Below, one piece after another: positions 23,884 through 33,409 of a DNA stretch of 64,000 nucleotides. Location: assembly GCA_002423205.1 (NCBI GenBank), contig DIUZ01000026.1, positions 370,005-434,004 of the forward strand, written 5' to 3'. The translations under genes and the position numbers were made by a program. Position 1 is the first letter of the stretch, and each line of letters starts with the position of its first letter. The stretch is from Micavibrio sp. UBA6145 (GTDB lineage: Bacteria > Pseudomonadota > Alphaproteobacteria > Micavibrionales > UBA1664). The notes beneath the pieces are model-generated. The model made no database searches. It had not been told where the DNA came from and worked only from the letters and a program-made list of their open reading frames with translations.

Positions 23884-25470
23884 TTACTTGCTGCCCACCA
23901 TGACCATGCGCTGCATGATCACCAGCACCTCTTCGGTGCGGAAGATCTGCTGGTGCAGGATCTCGTACTCATCCGGCACTTTGCCTTCCTTGTAGCGTCC
24001 GATCATGACGCCGTTCGGATTGGCGGCAAACCATTCCGCGACGTTTTCACGGCCGACGGAATCCACATGATGCGTCAGGCGCAGCGCGTATCCGTATTCG
24101 CCGTCGTATTTCGGCGCGGCGGCCATTGGGCGGTCGCGGTATTGAGCAACTGCATCGCGGATCGGCATAAGATCATAACGCGGCAGGAATCGTTGCCCCA
24201 GTTGCGCATGCGTCATCACCACCATGACAAACGCGGCCAGCGCCAATCCATTGAAAATACGCCCGGGGCTTCTGCTGGTCCACCAAACGATGACGGCGGT
24301 CAGGGCGATCTGCAGGTATCCGAAATGCAGGCTGGCCTGCGGTATCTCCATCTTCATAAGCGGCAGGCCCGCGATACCGCACAGCATGATGATCAGCGAC
24401 GGAATCAGCATCAGCGCCATGGGAATGCCCACGGATGAAAGACGCGGCATATGACTGCGGTTCAGCGCCATGACAGCCAGAATCACAAACCCCGGTAATA
24501 TCGGGATCATGTAATGGAATTGTTTGCTGCTGATGGCCGAGAAAAACACGAACACCGGCAAAATCCAGGACAGGATAAAACGCACCGATGCTTCCTTGCG
24601 CATGCCGGCGGCGGCTTGCTTGACGCTGCTCCACAGGCTGGGCCACAGCACCAAAGGCGCCAGGAACGACGCCAGCACCATGAAATAAAACCAGAACGGG
24701 CGGCGGTGATCAAACGCGTTGACCATGCGCCCGGCCGATTGTTTGAAGAAAATCTTGTCCATGTATTCGGGACCGCCCGCGATGGCCGCCGGAATCGCCC
24801 AGGCAAGACCGATGGCCGCGCCCATGGCAAGGGCCGCAAAAAGGCCCGCATACCAGCGGCGCGTAATGCTTGGTGCCCAGAGCGGCGCCAGCAATGCAGC
24901 CGGAAGCATGTAGACAAGCGCAACCGGCCCCTTGGCCAGAATGCCAAGACCGATAATGCCGCCAAAGACAGCCCATAGACGCCATTCGCGCGTATCCGAT
25001 TGCGCCAGACGCCACAGCACCAGCATGGCCGCCAGCACGCATGCGCCCATCATCGTGTCGAACATGATGACGCTGCCGTAAATCAAGAACATGGGCAATG
25101 CCGCAAGGCACAGCATGGTGGACACATCGGCATTCGGAATTTCAGGCAGAAGACGGCGTGCCAGTTTGCCCGACAACCATACAAACAGGGCCGTAAGCGC
25201 AAACGCCACGATACGCGCGGGCCATACATGTACCCCGCCAAACAGCCATGACAGGTTGATCAGCCAGAATAAAAGCGGCGGCTTATGCGAATACGGTTCA
25301 AAATTCAGTGTCGGCAAAACCCAGTTGCCGCGCACGATCATTTCCCATGCAACGGACATATAACGCGTTTCATCGACAGGCATCAAAGGGCGGAAAACGG
25401 CAACGGTGGCGAATACAATAATCCACGCGGCCATCATGCCGACTACGGTCCGTATCAAGGGCGATTTCAT
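23884..25470 (-). CDS. ArnT-like / GT39-83 family membrane glycosyltransferase
   Basis: The 528-residue protein has about 12 transmembrane segments. It carries the family start VFRPLMPVDETRYMSVAWEM (about residues 26-45), whose Asp-Glu in the first periplasmic loop is the catalytic region of PMT/ArnT enzymes. PYSHKPPLLFWL (about 61-72) is another ArnT hallmark, and a C-terminal soluble domain is present. Such enzymes move a sugar from an undecaprenyl-phosphate carrier to lipid A or a protein on the periplasmic side. It overlaps the LAB_N gene by 4 bp and is the third gene of a GT2-LAB_N-ArnT-like operon. The sugar and acceptor are unknown. Confidence 0.88.
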   Translation of the reverse strand: MKSPLIRTVVGMMAAWIIVFATVAVFRPLMPVDETRYMSVAWEMIVRGNWVLPTLNFEPYSHKPPLLFWLINLSWLFGGVHVWPARIVAFALTALFVWLSGKLARRLLPEIPNADVSTMLCLAALPMFLIYGSVIMFDTMMGACVLAAMLVLWRLAQSDTREWRLWAVFGGIIGLGILAKGPVALVYMLPAALLAPLWAPSITRRWYAGLFAALAMGAAIGLAWAIPAAIAGGPEYMDKIFFKQSAGRMVNAFDHRRPFWFYFMVLASFLAPLVLWPSLWSSVKQAAAGMRKEASVRFILSWILPVFVFFSAISSKQFHYMIPILPGFVILAVMALNRSHMPRLSSVGIPMALMLIPSLIIMLCGIAGLPLMKMEIPQASLHFGYLQIALTAVIVWWTSRSPGRIFNGLALAAFVMVVMTHAQLGQRFLPRYDLMPIRDAVAQYRDRPMAAAPKYDGEYGYALRLTHHVDSVGRENVAEWFAANPNGVMIGRYKEGKVPDEYEILHQQIFRTEEVLVIMQRMVMVGSK

Positions 25471-25826
25471 TTTGGTAAGGCTTCCGTGACGTTCGCTTCC
25501 ATCTTTTTGGCGCGGCGCACCAGCATGATGTTGCGTATATAGATGAACAGACCCGCGCTCTGGCCCAGCAGGAACACCGGGTCGTGGCGCAAAAATGCAT
25601 AAATCGTCAGGACCAGCCCGCCGCAGAGCGAGAAATACCAGAACGCTTCCGGCACCACGCTGCGGCCCGCGCGCTCAGACGCGATCCATTGCACGAAGAA
25701 ACGGCCAAAAAACAAAGCCTGGCCGGCAAAGCCGATGATGATCAGCGCGTCCATGGCCGTGACCGGGCCATGAAAAAGCGACAGGATCAGATCATGCGCC
25801 CCGTTATACGCCGGTGCGGTGGTCAT
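25467..25826 (-). CDS. Lipid-A-disaccharide synthase N-terminal-domain (LAB_N) protein
   Basis: The 119-residue protein has about three or four transmembrane helices and the LAB_N hallmark GQALFFGRFFVQWIASERAGRS (about 34-55), then VVPEAFWYFSLCGG and GQSAGLFIYIRNIML near the C-terminus. Stand-alone LAB_N proteins commonly sit with glycosyltransferases that modify lipid A, and they resemble small flippase-like proteins. It overlaps its neighbours by 4 bp on both sides, giving tight translational coupling with the GT2 and ArnT-like genes. A role in moving or presenting the lipid-linked sugar is inference. Confidence 0.88.
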   Translation of the reverse strand: MTTAPAYNGAHDLILSLFHGPVTAMDALIIIGFAGQALFFGRFFVQWIASERAGRSVVPEAFWYFSLCGGLVLTIYAFLRHDPVFLLGQSAGLFIYIRNIMLVRRAKKMEANVTEALPK

Positions 25827-26554
25827 GCGTCCTTGTCCTCAATCACACGCAGATGCTCAGGCTTGCCCCGGGCCTGAAGCCAGCGCACGCCGAACAGATC
25901 GACGATGCCGACGAACAGGCGGTTCATGACGCCGTATTTGGATGTACCGCGTGTGCGCGGGCGGTGCTTGACCGGCGACAGGCTGATCGCAACGCCGTTG
26001 CGGATGAACAGCGCCGCAAGAAAACGGTGCATGTGATTGAAATAGGGCAGGGCCAGGTAATCGTCCCGGCGGAACATTTTCAGCGCGCAGCCCGTATCGC
26101 GCACGCCGTCATTCAAAATGCCTGAACGCACCTTGTTGGCGACGCGGCTGGATATAATGCGCAGGATATTGTCTTCGCGTTTCTGGCGCTGGCCCGCGAC
26201 CATGACATGCGGGGTCTTTTTCGATGCATCCATGAATGTCTGGAACATCTGGACGATGCCTTCGGGGTCGTTCTGGCCGTCGCCGTCCAGTGTCACGCAA
26301 ATCGGTTGGGTTGCGGCCTGAACGCCGGTCCATGTGGCGCAGGACTGGCCGGAACGGGGGGACTGCGTGACAACACGCAGCATCGGTTCCAGGGTCTGCA
26401 TGCGCTTGAGCGCGGCCAGCGTGCCATCGTTGCTGCCGTCGTTCACATAAACGATCTCAAGGATCGGCACCCGGCTTTTCAGGGCGGCGATTTCGGTGAT
26501 CAGCGGTTCGATATTTTCCGCTTCGTTATAGACAGGGACGATGACGCTTAACAT
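25823..26554 (-). CDS. GT2-family glycosyltransferase (DPM1/ArnC-like)
   Basis: The 243-residue protein starts MLSVIVPVYNEAENIEPLI, the GT-A nucleotide-sugar entry. It has YVNDGSNDGTLAAL (about 36-49) and the metal-binding DGDGQNDPEG (about 91-100). C-terminal membrane helices are not obvious, so it is a short DPM1-like enzyme that would load a sugar onto a polyprenyl phosphate in the cytoplasm. It is first in the operon, and the LAB_N and ArnT-like genes follow with 4-bp overlaps. Together they form a lipid-linked sugar transfer pathway like arnC/arnT. The donor sugar is unknown. Confidence 0.9.
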   Translation of the reverse strand: MLSVIVPVYNEAENIEPLITEIAALKSRVPILEIVYVNDGSNDGTLAALKRMQTLEPMLRVVTQSPRSGQSCATWTGVQAATQPICVTLDGDGQNDPEGIVQMFQTFMDASKKTPHVMVAGQRQKREDNILRIISSRVANKVRSGILNDGVRDTGCALKMFRRDDYLALPYFNHMHRFLAALFIRNGVAISLSPVKHRPRTRGTSKYGVMNRLFVGIVDLFGVRWLQARGKPEHLRVIEDKDA

Positions 26555-26593
26555 GCGGGGAAACCTAAACGATTATCGGTCCCCAAACAATGC

Positions 26594-27217
26594 CTACCCG
26601 GCCATAAACAGGTTGCCCTGAGGCGCGCCGGCCATGGGGTCGAGCAGCGCGGCATTATCGTTTGTTGCGCTGTTTACCCCTTTTCCGACCGGATATATCT
26701 CAAGACCCGGCATTTCCGGCAATTGACCCTGCTCCAGCCAGGTCTTTGCCCCGCCGGGCCGCAAAACGGCGGGCATGCGCGGGTGGACCGGTGCCAGATG
26801 GGGCAGGGCTGCGCGGGTGACGATGCCGAAACGCACCATATCGTCCTCGTCCTTGGTCCATAATCCGCACAGACCCAAAAGGGGCGCATCCGGCGCGTGC
26901 ACATAAAACGGCTGGCCGTCATTGTCCCATTCATAAAACCCGCTGGCCGGGATCACGCATCTGCGACCCATCTCGACGGAGCGCGCGAACATCGGCTTTT
27001 CCGCCATGCCTTCGCTTCGGATATTGATAACCGGGCTGTATGTCGGTGCGACCGGCCAGCCCCATACACCTTCGCCGACACGGTCCCGGACCACGATGAC
27101 CTGTTTGCTTTCGGGGGCAATATTATAATGCGGTGCAATGCCTGAAAGCCCGCTGGTGGCCAGAAATGCGGCGCAGATTTCTGCCAGATTCTGGGTCAAA
27201 ACATAACGTCCACACAT
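26594..27217 (-). CDS. SRAP-domain (YedK/HMCES) abasic-site DNA-protein crosslinker
   Basis: The 207-residue protein starts MCGRYVLTQ; Cys2, exposed after Met removal, forms the covalent bond with abasic sites in single-stranded DNA. The other SRAP marks are present: HYNIAPESKQVIVV (about 30-43), the GVWGWPVAPTYSP region, CVIPASGFYEWD (about 87-98, catalytic Glu) and HPRMPAVL (about 143-150, the conserved His). It shields abasic sites during replication. It precedes the glycosyltransferase operon by 39 bp but is functionally unrelated. It diverges from the glutamate dehydrogenase gene, 78 bp away. Confidence 0.96.
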   Translation of the reverse strand: MCGRYVLTQNLAEICAAFLATSGLSGIAPHYNIAPESKQVIVVRDRVGEGVWGWPVAPTYSPVINIRSEGMAEKPMFARSVEMGRRCVIPASGFYEWDNDGQPFYVHAPDAPLLGLCGLWTKDEDDMVRFGIVTRAALPHLAPVHPRMPAVLRPGGAKTWLEQGQLPEMPGLEIYPVGKGVNSATNDNAALLDPMAGAPQGNLFMAG

Positions 27218-27295
27218 TGTTGCACCGGCTCTTGTCGTATAAAGTCTTTAGGATTAGGTTCTGCCCACCAAAACCAACGCCTCTTCGAGCAGTCT

Positions 27296-30200
27296 ATGTC
27301 CCGACAAGCCGCACTCAAAGCCCTCCCGAAAAACGCTCCCGCCCTTTTTGGCAAATTTGCAAAGGCCTTCATCGGCGGTTTGCAGGAAGAGGATTTCGCA
27401 GACCACGCTGCGCCCCTGGTCGCATCCACGATCAAGGACCTGTTCGAATTCGGCGAACGCCGCCCCGGTTCTGAGTCACTGGTTGCCGCCACCGTTATCG
27501 AGGGCAAGAAAAAAGGCTGGCTGCATGAACGCACCCGCCTGTTCGTGGTGTCACCCGACCGCGCCTTTATTATTGATTCCGTCACCGCCGAACTGAACCG
27601 CCGCGGTCTTGTGATCCGCACGCTGTTCCACCCGGTTGTGTCCATCACCCGCGATGGCCGCGGTCACATCACCGCCGCTGACACCCGCGACAGCGGCAAG
27701 GGCGCGAATGAATCCTGGATCGTGATCGAGATCCAGGGGGCCATGGGTGCCAATGCCCGCCGTCTGCTGGAACAGGATCTGCAGCGCGTGATGGCCGACG
27801 TGGTTCTGGCCACGCGCGACTGGCAAAAAATGCGCGGCGAACTGCGCAACACGATTGCCGAACTGAACCGTTATAAGGGGCCCCTGATGAAGGGCGACGA
27901 CGGCACCCTTGATGAATACGTGGCCTTCCTTGAATACCTTCACAACAACAACTTTACGCTGCTGGGTTACCGCGAATATAAATTCACCGAAAAAGGCGGC
28001 GATATCACGTCATCCATCGTGCCGGGCTGTTCGCTCGCGCTGCTCTCGGATGAACGCAACCCGGTCTATATCAATAAATCCTCCATCCCACTGCCGCAGG
28101 ATTTACAGCAACTGCGCCTGAACGCGCCGCTGGTTTCCGTCTACAAGGTCAACCGTCGCTCCACTGTTCACCGCCCCGTGCCGCTGGACGCCATTACTAT
28201 CAAGATCCTGAATGACAAGGGCAAGCCGGTCGGCGAAAAACTGTTCGTCGGCCTGTTCACGTCCGTCACCTATTCGCGTTCTGTCGCCGACGTTCCGCTG
28301 ATCCGCCGCAAACTGCGCAAAGTGGTCGAAGAGGCATCTTTCGCATCGGATTCGCATGATTTCCGTTCACTTGCGCATATTCTTGAAAAATACCCACGCG
28401 ATGAACTGTTCCAGATGCCGGTCGACCAGATCCGCGAACACGCCATCGGCATCCTGCGTCTGCAGGACCGTCCGCGCGTCGCGCTGTACACGCGCGTCGA
28501 TGATTTCCGCCGTTACGTATCGTGCCTGGTCTATGTGCCGCGCGAACGTTATGAAACCAATCTGCGCGTCGCCATTCAGACCATTCTCGAAAACGAACTC
28601 GAAGGCGTGTGCGAAAACTTCTACACCACGCTCGACGATTCGCCGCTGGCCCGCGTCACTTATATCATCGCGACCGACCAGCGCATTCACCGCAATCATG
28701 ATTTCGAGGCGATTGAGAAAAAGCTTGTCTCTGCTTCCCGCAGCTGGGACGAACGCCTGCGCTTTGCGCTCATGTCCAGCATGGCCGACGAACGCCGCGC
28801 CATCGAACTGGCCATGACATACGATACGGCATTCCCCGTATCGTACCGTGACTACTACACGCCGGATGACGGCGTGGCCGACATCGAAAAAATTGAAGAG
28901 GCATTCAACAACCGCCGCATCGCGCTCGATCTGCGCATAGTCGGCACATCAGCGACTGACGGCCTTGTCCACCTGAAGCTTTATCACCCCAACCACGCAG
29001 CATCCCTGTCGGATGTGCTGCCGATTCTTGAAAACATGGGCTTCCGGGTTGAGGCTGAATATCCGTTTGAAGTGCGCCCGCAGGAAGGCGCGCGTATCAT
29101 GTGGATCCATGAACTGCATCTGCGCCTGCGCGGGGGCATGCCGGTTACCGACCTTGGCGACATGAAGGCAACGGCGGAAGCCGCCCTGATGGCGATCTGG
29201 TACGGTCACGCCGAATCCGACCCGCTGAACCAGCTTGTACTCACTTCGGGCATCGACTGGCGCGATGTCGTGATCCTGCGTGCCTACGTCAAATACATGC
29301 AGCAGGCGCGCGTGTCGTACACGCCGCCTTACGTCATGAAGGCGCTGGTCGACCATCCGATGCTCTCTGCTGCGCTGATTGGCCTGTTCCATGCCAAGAA
29401 CGATCCATCCCTGCCGCCCACAAAACGCAAAACCGGTCAGTGGGAAGCGGCCATCGCCTCCGGCCTCGAAGCCGTGGCGCTTCTCGACCAGGACCGCATC
29501 ATCCGTTTCATCAAAACGATGATCGATGCAACTCTGCGCACCAATTTCTACCAGCGCGATGCCGAAGGTAATCCCAAGGCCGCGTTGTCGTTCAAGATTG
29601 ACTCGGCCCTGGTCGCCTATCTGCCCGATCCGCGCCCGTGGCGTGAGATCTGGGTTTATTCCCCGCGTATGGAAGGTATCCACCTGCGCGGCGGCAAGAT
29701 CGCACGCGGCGGTATCCGCTGGTCCGATCGCGCCGAAGATTTCCGTACGGAAATCCTGGGATTGATGCAGGCGCAGATGGTCAAAAACGCCGTGATCGTG
29801 CCGGAAGGCGCGAAAGGCGGTTTCGTCCTTAAACGTTCGGTCGAAGGCATGACCCGCGAAGCGTTCCAGGCCGAAGGCATCGAATGTTACCGCATGCTGG
29901 TGCGCGGCATGCTCGACATCACCGACAACCGCTCGGGCGAGAAAATCATTCCCCCCGCCGACGTTGTCTGCCACGACGAGGAAGATCCGTATCTGGTGGT
30001 GGCCGCCGACAAAGGCACGGCCACGTTCTCCGACATCGCCAATGCCCTGTCCGCCGATTACGGATTCTGGCTGGGTGATGCGTTCGCATCCGGCGGTTCA
30101 GCCGGTTACGACCACAAAGAAGTGGGCATTACCGCCCGCGGCGCATGGGAATGCATCAAACGGCACTTCCGCGAACTGGGTAAAGACATCCAGTCCGAAG

Positions 30201-32113
30201 ACTTCACGGTCATCGGTATCGGCGACATGGCCGGCGACGTGTTCGGCAACGGCATGCTGTTGTCCAAACACATCAAGCTGATCGGCGCATTCAACCACCA
30301 GCATATTTTCTGCGACCCGAACCCGGACGCGGCAAAAACCTGGAAAGAGCGCAACCGCCTGTTCAAGGCCGTCAAGGCATGGGGCGATTACGACCGGAAA
30401 CTCCTCTCCAAGGGCGGGGCCATTTTCTCGCGCAGCGAAAAATCGCTGACCCTGACCAGGGAAATCAAGGAATGCTTCGGTCTCACGGTTGATAAAATCG
30501 CACCGAGCGACCTGATCAATGCGATGCTGAAGGCACACTGCGAATTGCTGTATTTCGGTGGTATCGGCACATATGTGGCCGGCGCCACGCAAACCCCGCC
30601 GGATATCGGCGACCGTGCCAATGACGGACTGCGTGTTACCGGTCTCGACGTTAACGCCAAAGTGGTGGGCGAGGGCGCAAACCTTGCCGTCACCCGTAAG
30701 GCGCGCGTCGAAATGGGCCTGCGCGGCATCAAACTGAATGCCGACTTCATCGACAACTCGGGCGGCGTCGATTGCTCCGACCATGAAGTGAACATCAAAA
30801 TCTTCTTCCAGGACCTGACCGGCGGTAAAAACCCTGTCATGACCATCCCGCAGCGTAACAAATTGCTGGAAGCCATGACGGATGAAGTCGCGGCCCTTGT
30901 CCTGCGCGATAATTACCAGCAATCCCAGGCGATTTCCGCCGCTGAAATGGACGCGGTCGAATGCCTTGGCAATCACGCGCGTTTCATCGACATGCTGGAA
31001 CAGAAATACAAGATCAAACGCAACGTCGAAGGTCTGCCCACCAACGGTGAGATCGAAGAACGCAAGAAAGACCATAAAGGCCTGACCCGTTCCGAACTGG
31101 CGACGATCATCTCGCTCGCCAAGATCCAGACGGCCAAGGACCTGCTGGATACCGACCTGCCGGACGATCCGCTGGCCGAAGACTGGCTGATGCATTATTT
31201 CCCCGCGCCGTTGCGCGAGAAATACCCGCATGTGATCCGCAAACACCGTCTGAAACGCGAAATCAATGCGACCATGATGACGGCGTCCATCGTCAACCGC
31301 ATGGGCCCGACCTTCATGATGGCCATGCAGGAAAAAACCGGTGCGGAAGTGGCAGACATTGCCAAGGCCGCCTTCCTGGTCCGTGAATCGTTCAAACTGC
31401 GCCCCCTGTGGAGCGCGCTTGAATCGCTCGACGGCCTGATCAGCGCTAAAGACCAGCTCCGTGCGATGAAACAGATCGGCAAGCTGGTGGAATTCCTGAC
31501 CCTGTGGATTTTGCGCTACGACCCAAGCATCCTGCGTAAAGGGTCGCTGGCGGCGGCCGCTACGGAAATGGGCGCATGCGTGCGTATCATTCTTGAAAAC
31601 CTCTCAACCGCGCTGCCGCCTAAACGCCGCGCCCGCGTGGAACAGCATATCCGTGCCGCTGAAGATTCTGGTCTGCCCGATCATCTGGCACTGATCCTGG
31701 CGCATCTGGGTCCGCTGCGTTCCTCGCTCGATATCTGCCGTGTGGCCGGTGGCGACAGGAAGCAGATCCCGCTCGCCGCGACCGTCTTCTACCATCTGGG
31801 CGAAGACCTGCATTTCGACTGGCTGCGTGAACAGGGCCGTGCCCTGTCCGGCGCATCCTTCTGGCAGGCCGAGGCCATAGACGGCGTCATGTCGCAACTT
31901 TACGCAACGCAGGCGGACATCACCCGAAAAGTGCTGGCGCAAAGCGACAAGAAGAAAGATGCCAAGGCCCGCCTGGCCGCCTGGAAAGCCATGCACGGGG
32001 AAGCCCTGCGCGGCATAGACGGGCTTCTGGCCGATATGCGCCGCCTGCCGCATCTGGACCTGGCCATGCTGACCCTGGCCGAACAGCGCCTGCGCCAGAT
32101 CGCCGGACAATAG
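27296..32113 (+). CDS. gdhB: NAD-specific glutamate dehydrogenase, large (about 180 kDa) type
   Basis: The 1605-residue enzyme matches the L_180 class of NAD-GDH, which deaminates glutamate to 2-oxoglutarate and ammonia in the cytoplasm. An N-terminal regulatory region of about 700 residues has ACT-like segments. The catalytic core begins near residue 795 with KIARGGIRWSDRAEDFRTE, then QMVKNAVIVPEGAKGGFV (catalytic Lys region). The NAD-binding part has VIGIGDMAGDVFGNG at about residue 975 and FNHQHIFCDPNPD near 1000. A C-terminal helical domain follows. Length is complete. The start ATG lacks a strong ribosome-binding site. Symbols gdhB and gdh2 are both used for this class. A terminator follows. 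Confidence 0.97.
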   Translation: MSRQAALKALPKNAPALFGKFAKAFIGGLQEEDFADHAAPLVASTIKDLFEFGERRPGSESLVAATVIEGKKKGWLHERTRLFVVSPDRAFIIDSVTAELNRRGLVIRTLFHPVVSITRDGRGHITAADTRDSGKGANESWIVIEIQGAMGANARRLLEQDLQRVMADVVLATRDWQKMRGELRNTIAELNRYKGPLMKGDDGTLDEYVAFLEYLHNNNFTLLGYREYKFTEKGGDITSSIVPGCSLALLSDERNPVYINKSSIPLPQDLQQLRLNAPLVSVYKVNRRSTVHRPVPLDAITIKILNDKGKPVGEKLFVGLFTSVTYSRSVADVPLIRRKLRKVVEEASFASDSHDFRSLAHILEKYPRDELFQMPVDQIREHAIGILRLQDRPRVALYTRVDDFRRYVSCLVYVPRERYETNLRVAIQTILENELEGVCENFYTTLDDSPLARVTYIIATDQRIHRNHDFEAIEKKLVSASRSWDERLRFALMSSMADERRAIELAMTYDTAFPVSYRDYYTPDDGVADIEKIEEAFNNRRIALDLRIVGTSATDGLVHLKLYHPNHAASLSDVLPILENMGFRVEAEYPFEVRPQEGARIMWIHELHLRLRGGMPVTDLGDMKATAEAALMAIWYGHAESDPLNQLVLTSGIDWRDVVILRAYVKYMQQARVSYTPPYVMKALVDHPMLSAALIGLFHAKNDPSLPPTKRKTGQWEAAIASGLEAVALLDQDRIIRFIKTMIDATLRTNFYQRDAEGNPKAALSFKIDSALVAYLPDPRPWREIWVYSPRMEGIHLRGGKIARGGIRWSDRAEDFRTEILGLMQAQMVKNAVIVPEGAKGGFVLKRSVEGMTREAFQAEGIECYRMLVRGMLDITDNRSGEKIIPPADVVCHDEEDPYLVVAADKGTATFSDIANALSADYGFWLGDAFASGGSAGYDHKEVGITARGAWECIKRHFRELGKDIQSEDFTVIGIGDMAGDVFGNGMLLSKHIKLIGAFNHQHIFCDPNPDAAKTWKERNRLFKAVKAWGDYDRKLLSKGGAIFSRSEKSLTLTREIKECFGLTVDKIAPSDLINAMLKAHCELLYFGGIGTYVAGATQTPPDIGDRANDGLRVTGLDVNAKVVGEGANLAVTRKARVEMGLRGIKLNADFIDNSGGVDCSDHEVNIKIFFQDLTGGKNPVMTIPQRNKLLEAMTDEVAALVLRDNYQQSQAISAAEMDAVECLGNHARFIDMLEQKYKIKRNVEGLPTNGEIEERKKDHKGLTRSELATIISLAKIQTAKDLLDTDLPDDPLAEDWLMHYFPAPLREKYPHVIRKHRLKREINATMMTASIVNRMGPTFMMAMQEKTGAEVADIAKAAFLVRESFKLRPLWSALESLDGLISAKDQLRAMKQIGKLVEFLTLWILRYDPSILRKGSLAAAATEMGACVRIILENLSTALPPKRRARVEQHIRAAEDSGLPDHLALILAHLGPLRSSLDICRVAGGDRKQIPLAATVFYHLGEDLHFDWLREQGRALSGASFWQAEAIDGVMSQLYATQADITRKVLAQSDKKKDAKARLAAWKAMHGEALRGIDGLLADMRRLPHLDLAMLTLAEQRLRQIAGQ

Positions 32114-32141
32114 ATATCTCATAAGTTCTGAAAACTTTTTG

Positions 32142-32164
32142 ACAGGCCCGAAAGGGCCTGTTTA
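32142..32164 (+). terminator. Rho-independent terminator of the glutamate dehydrogenase gene
   Basis: An 8-bp perfect stem ACAGGCCC / GGGCCTGT with a GAAA tetraloop, followed by TTT AAC TTT, lies 29 bp after the stop codon. Confidence 0.85.
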
Positions 32165-32203
32165 ACTTTATGTAACGATAAAAAACTAAGAACAGAGATT
32201 TTC

Positions 32204-33409
32204 ATGCATCTGGATTACCCGCAAAAAATGCGGCTCCTCGACCATTTCTCGAAACGGGCCAACTGGCGCAACCAATTCGACATGAATTTCTTCATGGACG
32301 ATATGCGCAAGGCCTCCTCGCATCAGGTGACGCCCACCGCCAGTCGCACAGTGAACCGTACGGGAACCAAGGTCCATGTCGAACACAAATCCGGATCGGC
32401 CCTGTCCTTCGCGATCGAGAAAGACCGCGTCGTCATAGTCGACGAATCCGGCACGACATTTACTTATGGTGGAGAAAGCGCGTTCGCACATCAGCAGAGC
32501 CTCAGTATCACACCGGTTAAACCCGCAGCTCATAATGTGGTCGAGGTTCCCGGCACCGACATAGCCGTAATTTTCGATGGCGTTGGCAACAAGGCCGTGA
32601 TCATCGGCGCTTATCAGGTCAATCTGCCCGCATGCGCCGAACGGCCGGTAAAGCCGGTTCAGAAAGGCGCACAGATCCATGTCGCCAGCATCAGTGATGC
32701 GCTCGCCGCCGGGTGGGGCATACCGCCGTTTGATCTGGCTGATGTCACCAAACTGGTGGTCGCATGCGACTTCGGGCTTGAACTGGGGATTGAAGCCATC
32801 AACGCTCCCGCCGGTTACCGCATCGTGCAACCGGAATTGCCGGCAAATGTCACGACGCTGCGCCCGGACCAGCGCACGCATCTCAATATCGTACAAAAGC
32901 CGTGGCGCGATACGACGGAATTTGAAGGCCATGACGTGTCATCGCCCCGCACGTTCTTTGTCGAGGCAGATGATGCGGGCCTGAACCTCATCACCTCCCT
33001 CGACCAGCGCGAAGCCATCTGGTCGCAGGGTGATGTATTGCATGCCGCCCTGTCTACCGGCGCACCGCCGGTACAAACCGTGACATCGCGTACGCAGGCG
33101 CATCACATGCTCAACCTTTTGACGCGTGGTGCCGTAACGCGTGATACGCGCGGACGTGAATGGAATTACGTGGTGGTGGAAACACAACACTCGCTGGATA
33201 TCGCCACCAAACTGCGCAAGGCCATGCGTCATGAATTCGGCCTGACCGCACGCCATTGCAGTGTCATGACATATGATAAAGGTCTGTGCATTCTGGCGAT
33301 GGCGTCAAAGGTTTTGGATGCCGCCGCCGAACACAGCCACAACATGCACGAAGGGTCCTACGCTGATGCCATCCGCAAGGCCGCGCAGGAATCCAAATTC
33401 ACGATCTAG
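32204..33409 (+). CDS. Unknown 401-residue soluble protein
   Basis: No signal peptide or transmembrane helix. It starts MHLDYPQKMRLLDHF, has a beta-rich middle (SGSALSFAIEKDRVVIVDESGTTFTYGG at about 67-94; VEVPGTDIAVIFDGVGNKAVIIGAY at about 111-135) and a helical C-terminus ending YADAIRKAAQESKF. I do not recognise the family. The sequence is of normal composition for the chromosome, so it is probably a lineage-specific chromosomal gene. It has a private position between the GDH terminator and ubiA, whose stop codon overlaps its own by 4 bp on the opposite strand. The ribosome-binding site is AGAACAGAG, before the ATG. Confidence 0.75.
   Translation: MHLDYPQKMRLLDHFSKRANWRNQFDMNFFMDDMRKASSHQVTPTASRTVNRTGTKVHVEHKSGSALSFAIEKDRVVIVDESGTTFTYGGESAFAHQQSLSITPVKPAAHNVVEVPGTDIAVIFDGVGNKAVIIGAYQVNLPACAERPVKPVQKGAQIHVASISDALAAGWGIPPFDLADVTKLVVACDFGLELGIEAINAPAGYRIVQPELPANVTTLRPDQRTHLNIVQKPWRDTTEFEGHDVSSPRTFFVEADDAGLNLITSLDQREAIWSQGDVLHAALSTGAPPVQTVTSRTQAHHMLNLLTRGAVTRDTRGREWNYVVVETQHSLDIATKLRKAMRHEFGLTARHCSVMTYDKGLCILAMASKVLDAAAEHSHNMHEGSYADAIRKAAQESKFTI

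Noticed and set aside
28949..31246. Two open frames of 341 and 382 residues antisense to the glutamate dehydrogenase
   Set aside because: They are shadow frames; the sense frame carries all catalytic motifs of the dehydrogenase.
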